The notes: generated by a model from the sequence alone, not told the origin. DNA of 17,462 bases from AC-37 sp036382905 (GCA_036382905.1 DASVPL010000194.1:1-17462); one strand, 5' to 3'. Shown: positions 1 through 7,142, counted from the first letter of the stretch. Program-made: numbers and translations.

Positions 1-415
1 GCGCCTCCGTCAGGCGGTCGAGCGCGGGCTCGGCCACGACGCCCGCGATCACCGCGCCGCCGTCCGCGCGCACGGCCGCCACGCTCACGGCCCAGTCCGG
101 GCGACCGTAGAGGTAGTTGGTGGTCCCGTCGATCGGGTCGACCATCCACTCGACGCCGCTCTCGCCCCGCGTCGAGCCGCCCTCCTCGCCGACCACACCG
201 TCGCCGGGGCGGTGGCGCGACAGCACGGCGCGGATCGCGTCCTCGGCGTCCCGGTCGGCCTGGCTCACGAGGTCGTCGGAGGCGGCCTTCTCCCCGACCG
301 ACAGGCGGTCGAGGTCGTGCCACCAGCTCATCGCGGCCGCCGCGCCGGCGCCGGCTGCCTCGCGCGCGACTTCGAGCAGGTGCGTCAGGTCACCGGCCGC
401 GGCGGGGTGGGTCAT
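1..415 (-). CDS. Inositol monophosphatase family protein (partial, N-terminal 138 residues)
   Basis: Mg2+-dependent phosphatase of the inositol monophosphatase superfamily (inositol-1-phosphate, fructose-1,6-bisphosphate, histidinol-phosphate and similar substrates). The visible 138 residues run off the left edge of the window. They contain the metal-binding glutamates in GEEGG (about residues 76-80) and the signature WMVDPIDGTTNY (about 90-101), whose aspartates bind the catalytic metals in this family. The ATG at 415-413 overlaps the TGA of the upstream membrane-protein gene as ATGA, which fixes the start and implies translational coupling. It is the fourth visible gene of the minus-strand polyol operon. 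The second metal-binding motif of the family, nearer the C terminus, lies outside the window. Substrate cannot be assigned; a polyol or sugar phosphate would fit the neighbours, but that is inference. Confidence 0.9.
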   Translation of the reverse strand, partial: MTHPAAAGDLTHLLEVAREAAGAGAAAAMSWWHDLDRLSVGEKAASDDLVSQADRDAEDAIRAVLSRHRPGDGVVGEEGGSTRGESGVEWMVDPIDGTTNYLYGRPDWAVSVAAVRADGGAVIAGVVAEPALDRLTEA

Positions 416-1641
416 CGATGTGACGATTGCAGGGCTCCCTGTCGCGGCGTGCGGCGGGGCGAGCCGGCGGCCGCGCGCGCGGCCAGGCGCCCGCGCAGCC
501 CCCGCCCGACCGTGGTGAGGCTCTGACCGCTGAAGAACGCATGGCTCCCCAGCACCGCGAGCCACGGAAGCGCGGCCAGCAGCGGGCGCTCGGTCCCCGC
601 GAGCGCGAGCACCGCGGCCAGCGCCGCGGCGCCCGCCGCCACGGACGCCCAGCGCCAACCGGCGGGCGCCGCGACGGCGCCAAGAGCGAGCAGCAGGCCG
701 GCGGCCGGCGCCAGGAGGTCGCCGCTCGAGTCCACGAGCAGCCGGCCGGTGAGCGCGGCCGCGGCGCCCGCGACGAGTATCGCGACGTTCCACGGCGCCG
801 CGCGCGGTGTGGGCTCGCTCAGTGCGGCCCAATCGCGCAGGGGCACCGGCGCCCTCCCCGCGGGTCCCGCCGGCACGCGGGCGGGCAGCCAGCGCACGAG
901 CGCGAGGAGGTGCTCGCGCGCCTGCCCGGCGTGCGCCCGCCAGACCACCCAGGGCCCGTCGAGCCGCGCGAACGCCAGCGCCTCGACCGCCCAGCGCGCG
1001 GTGACGAACGCCACGCCGAACGCCCACATGGTCACCACCGCGGCGACCAGCAGCGCGGGCTCGCCCGTGAGGTCGACCGCGAGGGCGAGCCCGCCCACGC
1101 CGCGGACCGCGTACCCGCCGCCGACCGCGATCCACAGCGCGACGAGGGTCGGTCGCAGCGGCGGGGGAACGGCATCGGTCCGGCCGGTGGCCGCCGCGCG
1201 CAGCGACTCGTACACGCCCGCCACCGCGAATACCGCCACGCCGAGCACCAGCAGCACGCCGCCGGCATCGAGGCCGGAGATGCCGACGGCGACGGCCGCC
1301 GCGATCGCGAGCCGTGCCACGCCGGCGAGGGCACTGGCCGCGATGTGCGGCCGCGCGCGCTCGACCGGCCCGGGGAGGCGCCCGCGGCTCGCCGCGTCGG
1401 GATGAGCCTGGTCGGCGGCGAAGCCGCGGATGTCGTTCCACTGGTAGCGCGCCTGGTAGATCAGCAGCTCGAGGCACGCCCAGACGACCGCCGCGCGCAG
1501 CAACTCGTGCGCCGACGCGCCGCCATCGCAGAGCACGCCGAGGCCGAAGGCGGCCGGGAGGATCCACGCCTTGCCGAGGTCCTTCGGACGCGGCAGGAGC
1601 AGGTAGCTCGGCAGCGACCGGCCGGGGGCCGAGTCGCTCAC
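412..1641 (-). CDS. Polytopic membrane protein with a degenerate UbiA-prenyltransferase-like motif
   Basis: A 409-residue integral membrane protein with roughly eight or nine hydrophobic segments rich in Ala, Leu and Val. Near the N terminus, after the first hydrophobic stretch, it has YQWNDIRGFAADQ (N69, D70, D77) followed by a basic RGRLP segment (86-90). This resembles the first Asp-rich motif of UbiA prenyltransferases (NDxxDxxxD then R/K-x-LP), with the middle Asp replaced by Gly73. I find no clear second Asp-rich motif, and the protein is longer than the usual 280-310 residues of UbiA. The GTG at 1641-1639 overlaps the TGA of the HAD gene as GTGA, and the gene's own TGA overlaps the next ATG. 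The open frame continues upstream to 2373, but that part is antisense-register noise inside the HAD gene. The membrane location is secure; the UbiA relationship is tentative, and an unrelated membrane family is possible. Confidence 0.8.
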   Translation of the reverse strand: MSDSAPGRSLPSYLLLPRPKDLGKAWILPAAFGLGVLCDGGASAHELLRAAVVWACLELLIYQARYQWNDIRGFAADQAHPDAASRGRLPGPVERARPHIAASALAGVARLAIAAAVAVGISGLDAGGVLLVLGVAVFAVAGVYESLRAAATGRTDAVPPPLRPTLVALWIAVGGGYAVRGVGGLALAVDLTGEPALLVAAVVTMWAFGVAFVTARWAVEALAFARLDGPWVVWRAHAGQAREHLLALVRWLPARVPAGPAGRAPVPLRDWAALSEPTPRAAPWNVAILVAGAAAALTGRLLVDSSGDLLAPAAGLLLALGAVAAPAGWRWASVAAGAAALAAVLALAGTERPLLAALPWLAVLGSHAFFSGQSLTTVGRGLRGRLAARAAAGSPRRTPRQGALQSSHR

Positions 1642-2417
1642 GCGGACGCCCCGGCTGCGTCGCGGCGCTCGCTCAGCCGCGGGCGCGGCATGAGCAGCCG
1701 CTCGAGCTCGACCCACGAGGACACAACCGCCGCCGCTCCGGCCTCGGCCAGCGCCGCCCGGCGCGCCGCGCGCTCGTCGCCGGGGACGAACATGACGTTC
1801 CCGACCGTGGGGATCCCGGCGGCGAGCGCGGAGCGGGCGCCGGGAACCGAGTCCTCGACCGCGAGCGCGCGCCGCGCGGGCACGCCGAGCTCCGCCAGCG
1901 CGTGCGCGTAGATCGCAGGATCCGGCTTGCTCCTGGGGACCGGCAGCGAGTCCTCGGCGCTGAAGCGCCGCCCGGGCGGCAGCAGCTCCGCCAGCCCGGT
2001 CGCCTCGAAGCAGGCGGCGAGACGCGCGAGCGCGCTCGAGCTGACCGCCGCGAGCTCGAGGTCGCGTGCCAGCCGTTCGAGCGGGCGGGTCACGGACCGG
2101 TTCGGCTTCAGCACGCGTGCGAGATGAGCGGTCACCGCGCGGGCCTCCTCCTCGACCCAGTGCTCGAGCTCGTGGGACGGGAGTGGCCGCCCCGCGGCGA
2201 CCGCCAGGTCCCCAGCCGTGCTGCGGAAGTTCAGCCCAGTGGTCCTGAGGCGCAGGTCGACCGGGTCGAACCGCACCGTGGAGCCGATCGCCTCCATCAT
2301 CCGGTTCGTCACCACGGCCGACGCCTCGAACGCCGGCTCCTCGGATGGGAACAGGTTGCCGTCCGCGTCGCACAGCAGCACCTGCACGGCCGCCGGCTCG
2401 AGCGGGAGGTTGCCCAT
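1638..2417 (-). CDS. HAD-superfamily phosphatase / beta-phosphoglucomutase-like hydrolase
   Basis: A 259-residue cytoplasmic phosphohydrolase of HAD subfamily IA type. All four HAD motifs can be read. Motif I is LLCDADGNLF, with nucleophile D17 and acid/base D19. Motif II is a Ser-rich AVSSSALARL. Motif III is the lysine in RSKPDPAIY. Motif IV is AVEDSVPGARSALAAG, carrying the metal-binding acidic pair. A helical cap domain fits between motifs I and II (about residues 25-120). Motif I has Asn where most members have Thr (DxDGT). The ATG at 2417-2415 overlaps the TGA of the polyol dehydrogenase gene by one base (TGATG), supporting this start and coupling. HAD phosphatases next to mannitol/arabitol dehydrogenases commonly act on sugar or polyol phosphates, so that role is inferred here. 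The exact substrate is unknown. Confidence 0.88.
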   Translation of the reverse strand: MGNLPLEPAAVQVLLCDADGNLFPSEEPAFEASAVVTNRMMEAIGSTVRFDPVDLRLRTTGLNFRSTAGDLAVAAGRPLPSHELEHWVEEEARAVTAHLARVLKPNRSVTRPLERLARDLELAAVSSSALARLAACFEATGLAELLPPGRRFSAEDSLPVPRSKPDPAIYAHALAELGVPARRALAVEDSVPGARSALAAGIPTVGNVMFVPGDERAARRAALAEAGAAAVVSSWVELERLLMPRPRLSERRDAAGASA

Positions 2418-3910
2418 CAGGCCGCCCTGGCCGCTCGCGCGTCGAGGTGTCCGGCGACGGCGGCGTGCACGCCGTCGCGGTCGAGGGTCATGAGGTCGCG
2501 CCGGACCGCCGCCACGAAGCTCGCGTTCTGGCCCAGGTCGCCGAAGAGGTCGCGGCGGGCGAGCAGCGGCCGGGGGTCGCTCCCGCCCGCCCGTGCGAGC
2601 GGCTGGAGCTGGTCCACCAGCGCGTCCTTGACCTCGATGCGCTGCCCGGCGCAGTCGCTGCCGCGCAGGTAGCGCAGCCAGGCGGCGACCGCGAGCGTGA
2701 GCAGCGGGTGCGACCGTCCGCGCTTCTGCGAGTCGGCGATCGAGGGCAGCAGGTAGGCCGGCATCTTCGTGGATCCGCGGCCGCAGAGCCGCGCGAGCGG
2801 GTCGCCGATCATCGGGTTCGCGAAGCGTTGCAGCAGGGTGCTCTGGTACTCGTCGCGATCGACGCCGGGGGTGGCCGGCAGCAGCGGCGCCACCTCCCTG
2901 GCCATGAGGTCGGTCACGTATGCCTCGAGCAGGGGGTCGGCCATGGCGTCGTCGGTCCGGACGTGCCCCGCGAGCGAGCCGAGGTAGCCCAGGGCCGAGT
3001 GCGAGGCGTTCAGGAGCCGCGTCTTCATCAACTGGTACGGGGCCACGTCGCTCACGAACTGCACGCCGGCCTCCTCGAGCGGCGGGCGCACGTCGCAGAA
3101 CTCGTCCTCGAGGATCCACTGCCGGAACGGCTCCGTCACCACCGGCCAGCGGTCGTCGACCCCGAACTCGCGGCGGATCGCGGCGCGGTCGGCGGCGGTC
3201 GTCTCCGGAGTGATGCGGTCGACCATGCTGCTCGGGCACGCGACCCGGGTCTCGATCCAGCGCCCCAGCAGCTCGTCGCGCATCGTGCCGAAGCCCACCA
3301 GCGCCGCACGGGTCACGTCGCCGTTCTTGGGGATGTTGTCGCAGGACACGACCGAGAAGGGTGGAACTCCCGCCGCGCGCCGCCGCGCGAGCGCCTCGAC
3401 GATGTAGCCGATCGGAGTCGTCGGCCGCGAGGGGTTGGCCAGGTCGGCGCGGATGGCCTCGCCGTCGGCGTCGAGCTCGCCGGTGGCGGCGTCCACGTGG
3501 TAGCCGTCGCCGGTCACGGTGAGCATCACCACGCGAGTCCGGCTGTCCGTGAGCGCGCCGAACACCGCCTCGGGGTCCGCCGGTCCGAAGAGGTAGCGCG
3601 GCATGGAGCCGACGACGCGCGCGCTGCTGGCGCCCTCGTCGCGCTCCACGACGGTGTAGAGGCAGTCCTGGGGCGCGAGCGCGTCCTGCATGTGCGGCCG
3701 GCGCATGCCCACGCCGACGATGCCCCAGTCCATCGTCACGCCGTCCTGTGCGAGGTCGTCGAAGTAGGTCGCCTGGTGCGCGCGGTGAAAGCCGCCGACG
3801 CCGAGGTGCACGACCCCGGGCCTGAGCGCGCGGCGGTCGTAGGTCGGCACGCGGACACGGGCGCCGTGGGCGTGGAGCGTGCTTGCGGCCAGCGGTCGGG
3901 CATTCGGCAC
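2417..3910 (-). CDS. Mannitol 2-dehydrogenase family polyol dehydrogenase
   Basis: NAD(P)-dependent long-chain polyol dehydrogenase, oxidising a sugar alcohol such as D-mannitol to the ketose (D-fructose); D-arabinitol, sorbitol and fructuronate are substrates of relatives. Length is 497 residues, matching the roughly 490 of Pseudomonas mannitol 2-dehydrogenase. The Rossmann motif is LGVGGFHRAHQ (about 36-46). The catalytic K-x4-N-x2-H motif appears as KTRLLNASHSALGYLG, with K296, N301 and H304, almost the numbering of the P. fluorescens enzyme (K295, N300, H303). The GTG start at 3910 is supported by GAGAGGGG eight bases upstream. It is the first gene of the coupled minus-strand operon. Family assignment is secure; the preferred polyol is not visible in the sequence. 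Confidence 0.93.
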   Translation of the reverse strand: MPNARPLAASTLHAHGARVRVPTYDRRALRPGVVHLGVGGFHRAHQATYFDDLAQDGVTMDWGIVGVGMRRPHMQDALAPQDCLYTVVERDEGASSARVVGSMPRYLFGPADPEAVFGALTDSRTRVVMLTVTGDGYHVDAATGELDADGEAIRADLANPSRPTTPIGYIVEALARRRAAGVPPFSVVSCDNIPKNGDVTRAALVGFGTMRDELLGRWIETRVACPSSMVDRITPETTAADRAAIRREFGVDDRWPVVTEPFRQWILEDEFCDVRPPLEEAGVQFVSDVAPYQLMKTRLLNASHSALGYLGSLAGHVRTDDAMADPLLEAYVTDLMAREVAPLLPATPGVDRDEYQSTLLQRFANPMIGDPLARLCGRGSTKMPAYLLPSIADSQKRGRSHPLLTLAVAAWLRYLRGSDCAGQRIEVKDALVDQLQPLARAGGSDPRPLLARRDLFGDLGQNASFVAAVRRDLMTLDRDGVHAAVAGHLDARAARAA

Positions 3911-3918
3911 GGCTCAGT

Positions 3919-3926
3919 CCCCTCTC
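3919..3926 (-). promoter_or_regulatory. Ribosome binding site of the polyol dehydrogenase
   Basis: On the minus strand the sequence reads GAGAGGGG, then eight bases, then GTG at 3910. This fixes the GTG start, because the nearby ATG ending at 3903 is out of frame. It is one of the few convincing Shine-Dalgarno sequences in the window, so this gene is probably transcribed with a leader. Confidence 0.6.
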
Positions 3927-4032
3927 GGTTCGGTTCCTCGTACTGGAGGTCCGCCGGGCAGTCCTGAGGAGCTGCGTCGTCCCGTCCTGTCTCATGTCCC
4001 CGGTCGCCCCGTCCGGCGAGGTCGAGGGGGGC

Positions 4033-4050
4033 GATCGGAACGTTGCCCGC
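4033..4050. promoter_or_regulatory. Possible LacI-type operator centred on AACGTT
   Basis: The sequence CGATCGGAACGTTGCCCG contains an AACGTT palindrome with a central CG, the usual core of LacI-family operators, flanked by partly complementary arms (GGGCGA and TTGCCC pair except for one position). It lies about 125 bases upstream of the polyol dehydrogenase start. Polyol operons are often under LacI- or DeoR-type control, but no regulator gene is visible here and CG-centred palindromes are frequent in GC-rich DNA. Confidence 0.2.
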
Positions 4051-4094
4051 GCGCGGCCCGCCCCAAACAGGGCCACCGCCACCGGATGTCTCAG

Positions 4095-4115
4095 GCGGGC
4101 CTCCGGGCGGCCCGC
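4095..4115 (-). terminator. GC-rich hairpin after the TPP enzyme gene (terminator candidate)
   Basis: A perfect 7-bp stem (GCGGGCC and GGCCCGC) with a 7-base loop begins about five bases beyond the TGA at 4122-4120. No T tract follows on the minus strand, so it would be an actinobacterial-type U-less terminator, if functional. Confidence 0.4.
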
Positions 4116-4119
4116 GCGC

Positions 4120-5775
4120 TCAGGGGTAGAAGCGCGCCTTCGCGGCCTTCGCGACCGGCCGCGGCAGCTTGCCAAGCACGTTCAGCGCGTGCGGCATCGC
4201 GCGCAGCCTCAGCCCGCTGTACACGCTCGGGACCACGGCCTCGACGAGATGCGGACCGGGCTCCGCGACGGCCTGCTCCAGAGCGGTCACGAGCTCCTCG
4301 CCGGTCTCCGTTCGCACGGCCGGCACACCGAGGCCGTTTGCGATCCGCACGAAGTCGAGGTCCGGCCCGGCGAGGTCGAGCTGAGACTTCGCCCGCGGTC
4401 CCGGCCGCTCCGCCCCGACCCGCTCGAGCTCGATGTTGAGGATCGCGTAGGAGCGGTTGTTGAAGATCACCACGGTCACGTCGAGCTCCTCGCGCGCCAT
4501 CGTCCAGAGGGACTGGATCGTGTACATGGCGGACCCCTCGCCCTCCAGCGCGAACACCGGACGGCCGGGGCACGCGATCGCCGCGCCGAGTGCGACCGGG
4601 AGGCCCTGCCCGATCGCTCCGCCGGTCAGCGCCAGCAGGTCGTGGGGCGGCGCGCCGGCCGTGTGGGTGGCGAGCGTGACCCCCGAGGTCTGCGACTCGT
4701 CGGAGACGATCGCTCCCTCCGGAAGCACCGCGCCGATCGCCTGGCAGACCTTGTCCGCGTCGAGCTGCCCGGTCGGGCGCGCCGGCCGCGACGCCGCCTG
4801 GCGCACCGGCTCGGCGGCGCCGGCCCCGAGCGCGTCGACGAGCGCCTCGAGGCCGCCCAGCGCGTCCTGGTCGGATGCCGCGAGCTCGTGCACCTCGCAC
4901 CCGTCCGGAACCAGGTAGCTCTTCTTCCCGGGGTAGGCGAAGAAGGACACGGGCGCCTTCGCGTCCACGAGGATCAGGTGCTTCAGGCCGGCGAGCTGGA
5001 CCGACGCCAGCTCGGCCAGGTACGCCACGCGCTCGATCGGGGGGATGCCCGCGCCGCGCTGCAAGCGGGTCGGGAAGACCTCGGCGAGCAGCTTGGCGCC
5101 CGTGGCCGCGGCCACCCGTCCGGCCGCGACGAGCGCGGGCTCGCGCAGCGCCCGGCCGCCCAGCAGGATCGCGGTGTCCTCGCCGCCGCGCAGCGCGCTC
5201 ACCGCCTCCTCGACCACCTCGGCGGGCGCCACGGGCGGAGCGGCGGGGGCCGCCGCCGGGGCGGGCTCGCCGCCCTCCGACCACGACACGTCGGCGGGCA
5301 GGATCAGCGTGGCCACCTGCCCCGGCGGGCCCTTGGCCACCGCGATCGCCTCGGCGGCGTCGCGCCCCAGCTCGGCCGTGCTCCGCGACGTCCGGACCCA
5401 GCTCGACACGTTGCGCGCCACTGTCTCGATGTCCGACTGGAGCTGCGCGTCGTACTGCGTGTGGTGGGTCGCGTGGTCGCCGACGATGTTGACGATCGGC
5501 ACCCTCCCCGTGCGCGCGTTGTGGAGGTTCGCCAGGCCGTTGCCGAGGCCGGAGCCGAGGTGCAGCAGCGTGGCCGCGGGAGTGCCCGCCATGCGTGAGT
5601 AGCCGTCGGCGGCGCCGGTCGCGACACCCTCGAACAGCGCCAGCACGGCCCGCATCTCGGGCACCGAGTCGAGCGCCGCGACGAAGTGCATCTCGGAGGT
5701 GCCCGGGTTGGTGAAGCACGTGGTCACGCCGCCGTCGACCAGAGTCCCCAGGAGTGCCCGCGCGCCGTTGGTCAC
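4120..5775 (-). CDS. Acetolactate synthase-like thiamine diphosphate-dependent enzyme
   Basis: A 551-residue thiamine-diphosphate enzyme of the acetolactate synthase/benzoylformate decarboxylase fold, closest in appearance to the IlvX-like large-subunit paralogues. The N-terminal Pyr domain has FTNPGTSEMHF (21-31) and the cofactor-activating glutamate in LFEGVATGAADGYSRM (E49). The central Rossmann-like domain covers roughly 190-330. The C-terminal PP domain carries GEGSAMYTIQSLW (about 412-424) ending at VIFNNRSYAIL, the GDG...NN diphosphate/Mg motif, with Glu in place of the usual Asp. The GTG start at 5775 is chosen because the conserved fold begins there and GACACT lies six bases upstream, giving a leaderless geometry; the frame stays open to 5850. 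The gene stands alone, divergent from dCTP deaminase. No regulatory subunit (ilvN) is nearby, so a catabolic 2-oxoacid role is as likely as branched-chain synthesis. Confidence 0.87.
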   Translation of the reverse strand: MTNGARALLGTLVDGGVTTCFTNPGTSEMHFVAALDSVPEMRAVLALFEGVATGAADGYSRMAGTPAATLLHLGSGLGNGLANLHNARTGRVPIVNIVGDHATHHTQYDAQLQSDIETVARNVSSWVRTSRSTAELGRDAAEAIAVAKGPPGQVATLILPADVSWSEGGEPAPAAAPAAPPVAPAEVVEEAVSALRGGEDTAILLGGRALREPALVAAGRVAAATGAKLLAEVFPTRLQRGAGIPPIERVAYLAELASVQLAGLKHLILVDAKAPVSFFAYPGKKSYLVPDGCEVHELAASDQDALGGLEALVDALGAGAAEPVRQAASRPARPTGQLDADKVCQAIGAVLPEGAIVSDESQTSGVTLATHTAGAPPHDLLALTGGAIGQGLPVALGAAIACPGRPVFALEGEGSAMYTIQSLWTMAREELDVTVVIFNNRSYAILNIELERVGAERPGPRAKSQLDLAGPDLDFVRIANGLGVPAVRTETGEELVTALEQAVAEPGPHLVEAVVPSVYSGLRLRAMPHALNVLGKLPRPVAKAAKARFYP

Positions 5776-5781
5776 GCCGGG

Positions 5782-5787
5782 AGTGTC
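5782..5787 (-). promoter_or_regulatory. Candidate leaderless -10 element of the TPP enzyme gene
   Basis: On the minus strand GACACT is followed by exactly six bases (CCCGGC) and the GTG at 5775. It departs from the actinobacterial TANNNT -10 only at the first base. No Shine-Dalgarno sequence precedes the GTG. The -35 is not recognisable. Confidence 0.4.
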
Positions 5788-5887
5788 GCACCGCCCTCGA
5801 CGACGTGCCGCGCGGGTTGTTCGCGCTCCGTCCGGCGGAATCGTGAGCATCGACGGATGCCGACCACGACCCCTCTGCCTCCCCGCC

Positions 5888-5893
5888 TAGACT
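5888..5893 (+). promoter_or_regulatory. Leaderless promoter -10 element of the dCTP deaminase operon
   Basis: TAGACT matches TANNNT exactly and is followed by six bases (GGCGCC) and the GTG at 5900, placing the expected transcription start on or next to the G of the start codon. No Shine-Dalgarno sequence is present. No good -35 is seen, which is common for such promoters. It lies in the 124-base divergent spacer 5776-5899, which otherwise holds nothing recognisable. Confidence 0.6.
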
Positions 5894-5899
5894 GGCGCC

Positions 5900-7138
5900 G
5901 TGAGCCTCCAAGAGCTGCGTAGCCCCAGCGCGACCGACCAGCCGGAACCGGGCGACCAGCCGCTGGGCGTGCTGCCCGCGCAGGGTCTGCGCGGCGCCAT
6001 CGACAAGGGCTGGATCTCCGGCGGCGATTACGCGATCCGGCCGGCCAGCGTCCAGCCCGCCAGCCTCGACCTGCGCCTGGGCGACCGCGCCTGGCCGCTG
6101 CGGTGCAGCTTCCTCCCGGATCCCAAGTCCACGGTCATGTCGCGGCTCCACGACCTGGCTCTGGAGGAGATCGACATCAGCAAGGGCGCGACCCTGGAGC
6201 GCGACCGTGCCTACCTGATCCCGCTGGTAGAGGAGCTCGCGCTTCCCGGCGAGGTCCGCGCGAAGGCCAACCCGAAGAGCTCGACCGGCCGCCTGGACGT
6301 GTTCACGCGGGTGATCACCGACGGCAACCACCGCTTCGACGAGATCCCGAAGGGCTACAGGGGCAAGCTGTTCCTGGAGGTCGTGCCGAGGTCGTTCGCG
6401 GTCAAGGTCGAGAAGCTGCTGAGCCTCAACCAGCTCCGGTTGGCGGTCGGCGATCCGCGGGTGCGCGACGACGACCTGCGAAGGGCCCACCAGGAGTTCC
6501 CGCTGCTCTACGTGGGCGAGCGCAAGGTGCCCGACGAGGACCTGGCGGTCTCGGACGGGCTGTTCCTCAGCGTCGATCTCAGCGGTCCGCCCGACAGGAT
6601 CGTCGGCTACCGCGCGAAGAAGAACAGCCACCGGATCGACCTGTCGCAGATCCGGCACTACCGCTGGCGCGACTACTGGGAGCCGGTCTACCCCGAGCGC
6701 GGGGGCCGGATCGTGCTGGAGCCGGAGATCTTCTACCTGCTGCTGTCCTCCGAGCGCGTCTGCGTGCCGCCCGAGTACGCCGCCGAGATGATGGCCTACG
6801 ACCCCACCGCCGGCGAGCTGCGCACGCACTACGCGGGGTTCTTCGACCCCGGCTTCGGCTACGAGGACACCGGCGGGAAGTTCGGTTCGCGCGCCGCGCT
6901 CGAGGTGCGGGCGCGCGACGTGGCGTTCATGGTCGAGCACGGCCAGCCCATCTGCAAGCTCGCGTTCGAGCGCATGCTGGAGCCGCCGGACGAGCACTAC
7001 GGCTCCGCGGTCGGCTCGAACTACCAGGGCCAGGAGACGATGCTGAGCAAGCACTTCGTCGAGCAGGGCCTCGGGCGCGCGCAGGCCGGCGCCGGTGCCG
7101 CGGAGGTCGACGCCGCCACCAACCCGCTGTTCGAGTAG
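5900..7138 (+). CDS. dcd: Two-domain 2'-deoxycytidine 5'-triphosphate deaminase
   Basis: Deaminates dCTP to dUTP, feeding thymidylate synthesis. The 412 residues are about twice the length of E. coli Dcd and match the tandem-domain DCD family, in which one chain contains two dUTPase-like folds. The first half has ASVQPASLDLRLGDRAW (about 49-65), NPKSSTGR (about 124-131, the KSSxxR nucleotide-binding motif) and GKLFLEVV with the catalytic-type Glu near residue 159. The second half repeats the fold (LEPEIFYLLLSSE, THYAGFFDPGFGYED, SRAALEV) but lacks a KSSxxR motif. The GTG start at 5900 follows a leaderless -10. About 25 residues at each end lie outside the conserved fold and look flexible. It heads an operon with LemA starting four bases after the TAG. 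A single-chain DCD is normally housekeeping; its coupling to membrane proteins is unexplained. Confidence 0.9.
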   Translation: MSLQELRSPSATDQPEPGDQPLGVLPAQGLRGAIDKGWISGGDYAIRPASVQPASLDLRLGDRAWPLRCSFLPDPKSTVMSRLHDLALEEIDISKGATLERDRAYLIPLVEELALPGEVRAKANPKSSTGRLDVFTRVITDGNHRFDEIPKGYRGKLFLEVVPRSFAVKVEKLLSLNQLRLAVGDPRVRDDDLRRAHQEFPLLYVGERKVPDEDLAVSDGLFLSVDLSGPPDRIVGYRAKKNSHRIDLSQIRHYRWRDYWEPVYPERGGRIVLEPEIFYLLLSSERVCVPPEYAAEMMAYDPTAGELRTHYAGFFDPGFGYEDTGGKFGSRAALEVRARDVAFMVEHGQPICKLAFERMLEPPDEHYGSAVGSNYQGQETMLSKHFVEQGLGRAQAGAGAAEVDAATNPLFE

Positions 7139-7142
7139 CCGC

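Larger units (their letters stand above)
3911..4119. other. Intergenic spacer upstream of the polyol operon
   Basis: A 209-base noncoding spacer between two minus-strand genes. From right to left it holds a GC-rich hairpin just after the upstream stop codon, an imperfect palindrome centred on AACGTT (4039-4044), and the Shine-Dalgarno sequence of the polyol dehydrogenase. The operon promoter should lie here. A minus-strand TACGAG near 3946-3951 is a weak -10 candidate and I see no good -35. No small open frame here looks coding. Confidence 0.5.

Noticed and set aside
1642..2373. Open frame continuing upstream of the membrane-protein gene, giving a 653-residue reading.
   Set aside because: It lies wholly inside the HAD gene in another frame, is Arg/Gly-rich without motifs, and the GTGA overlap at 1641 gives a natural start.
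427..2672. Long plus-strand open frames antisense to the membrane protein and HAD genes.
   Set aside because: Arg/Ala/Gly-rich translations without domain features, opposite well-supported coupled genes.
2418..4175. Upstream extension of the HAD frame to an 845-residue reading, as if a fusion protein.
   Set aside because: The extension is Arg/Pro-rich frame-shadow of the polyol dehydrogenase, which has a full set of family motifs in its own frame.
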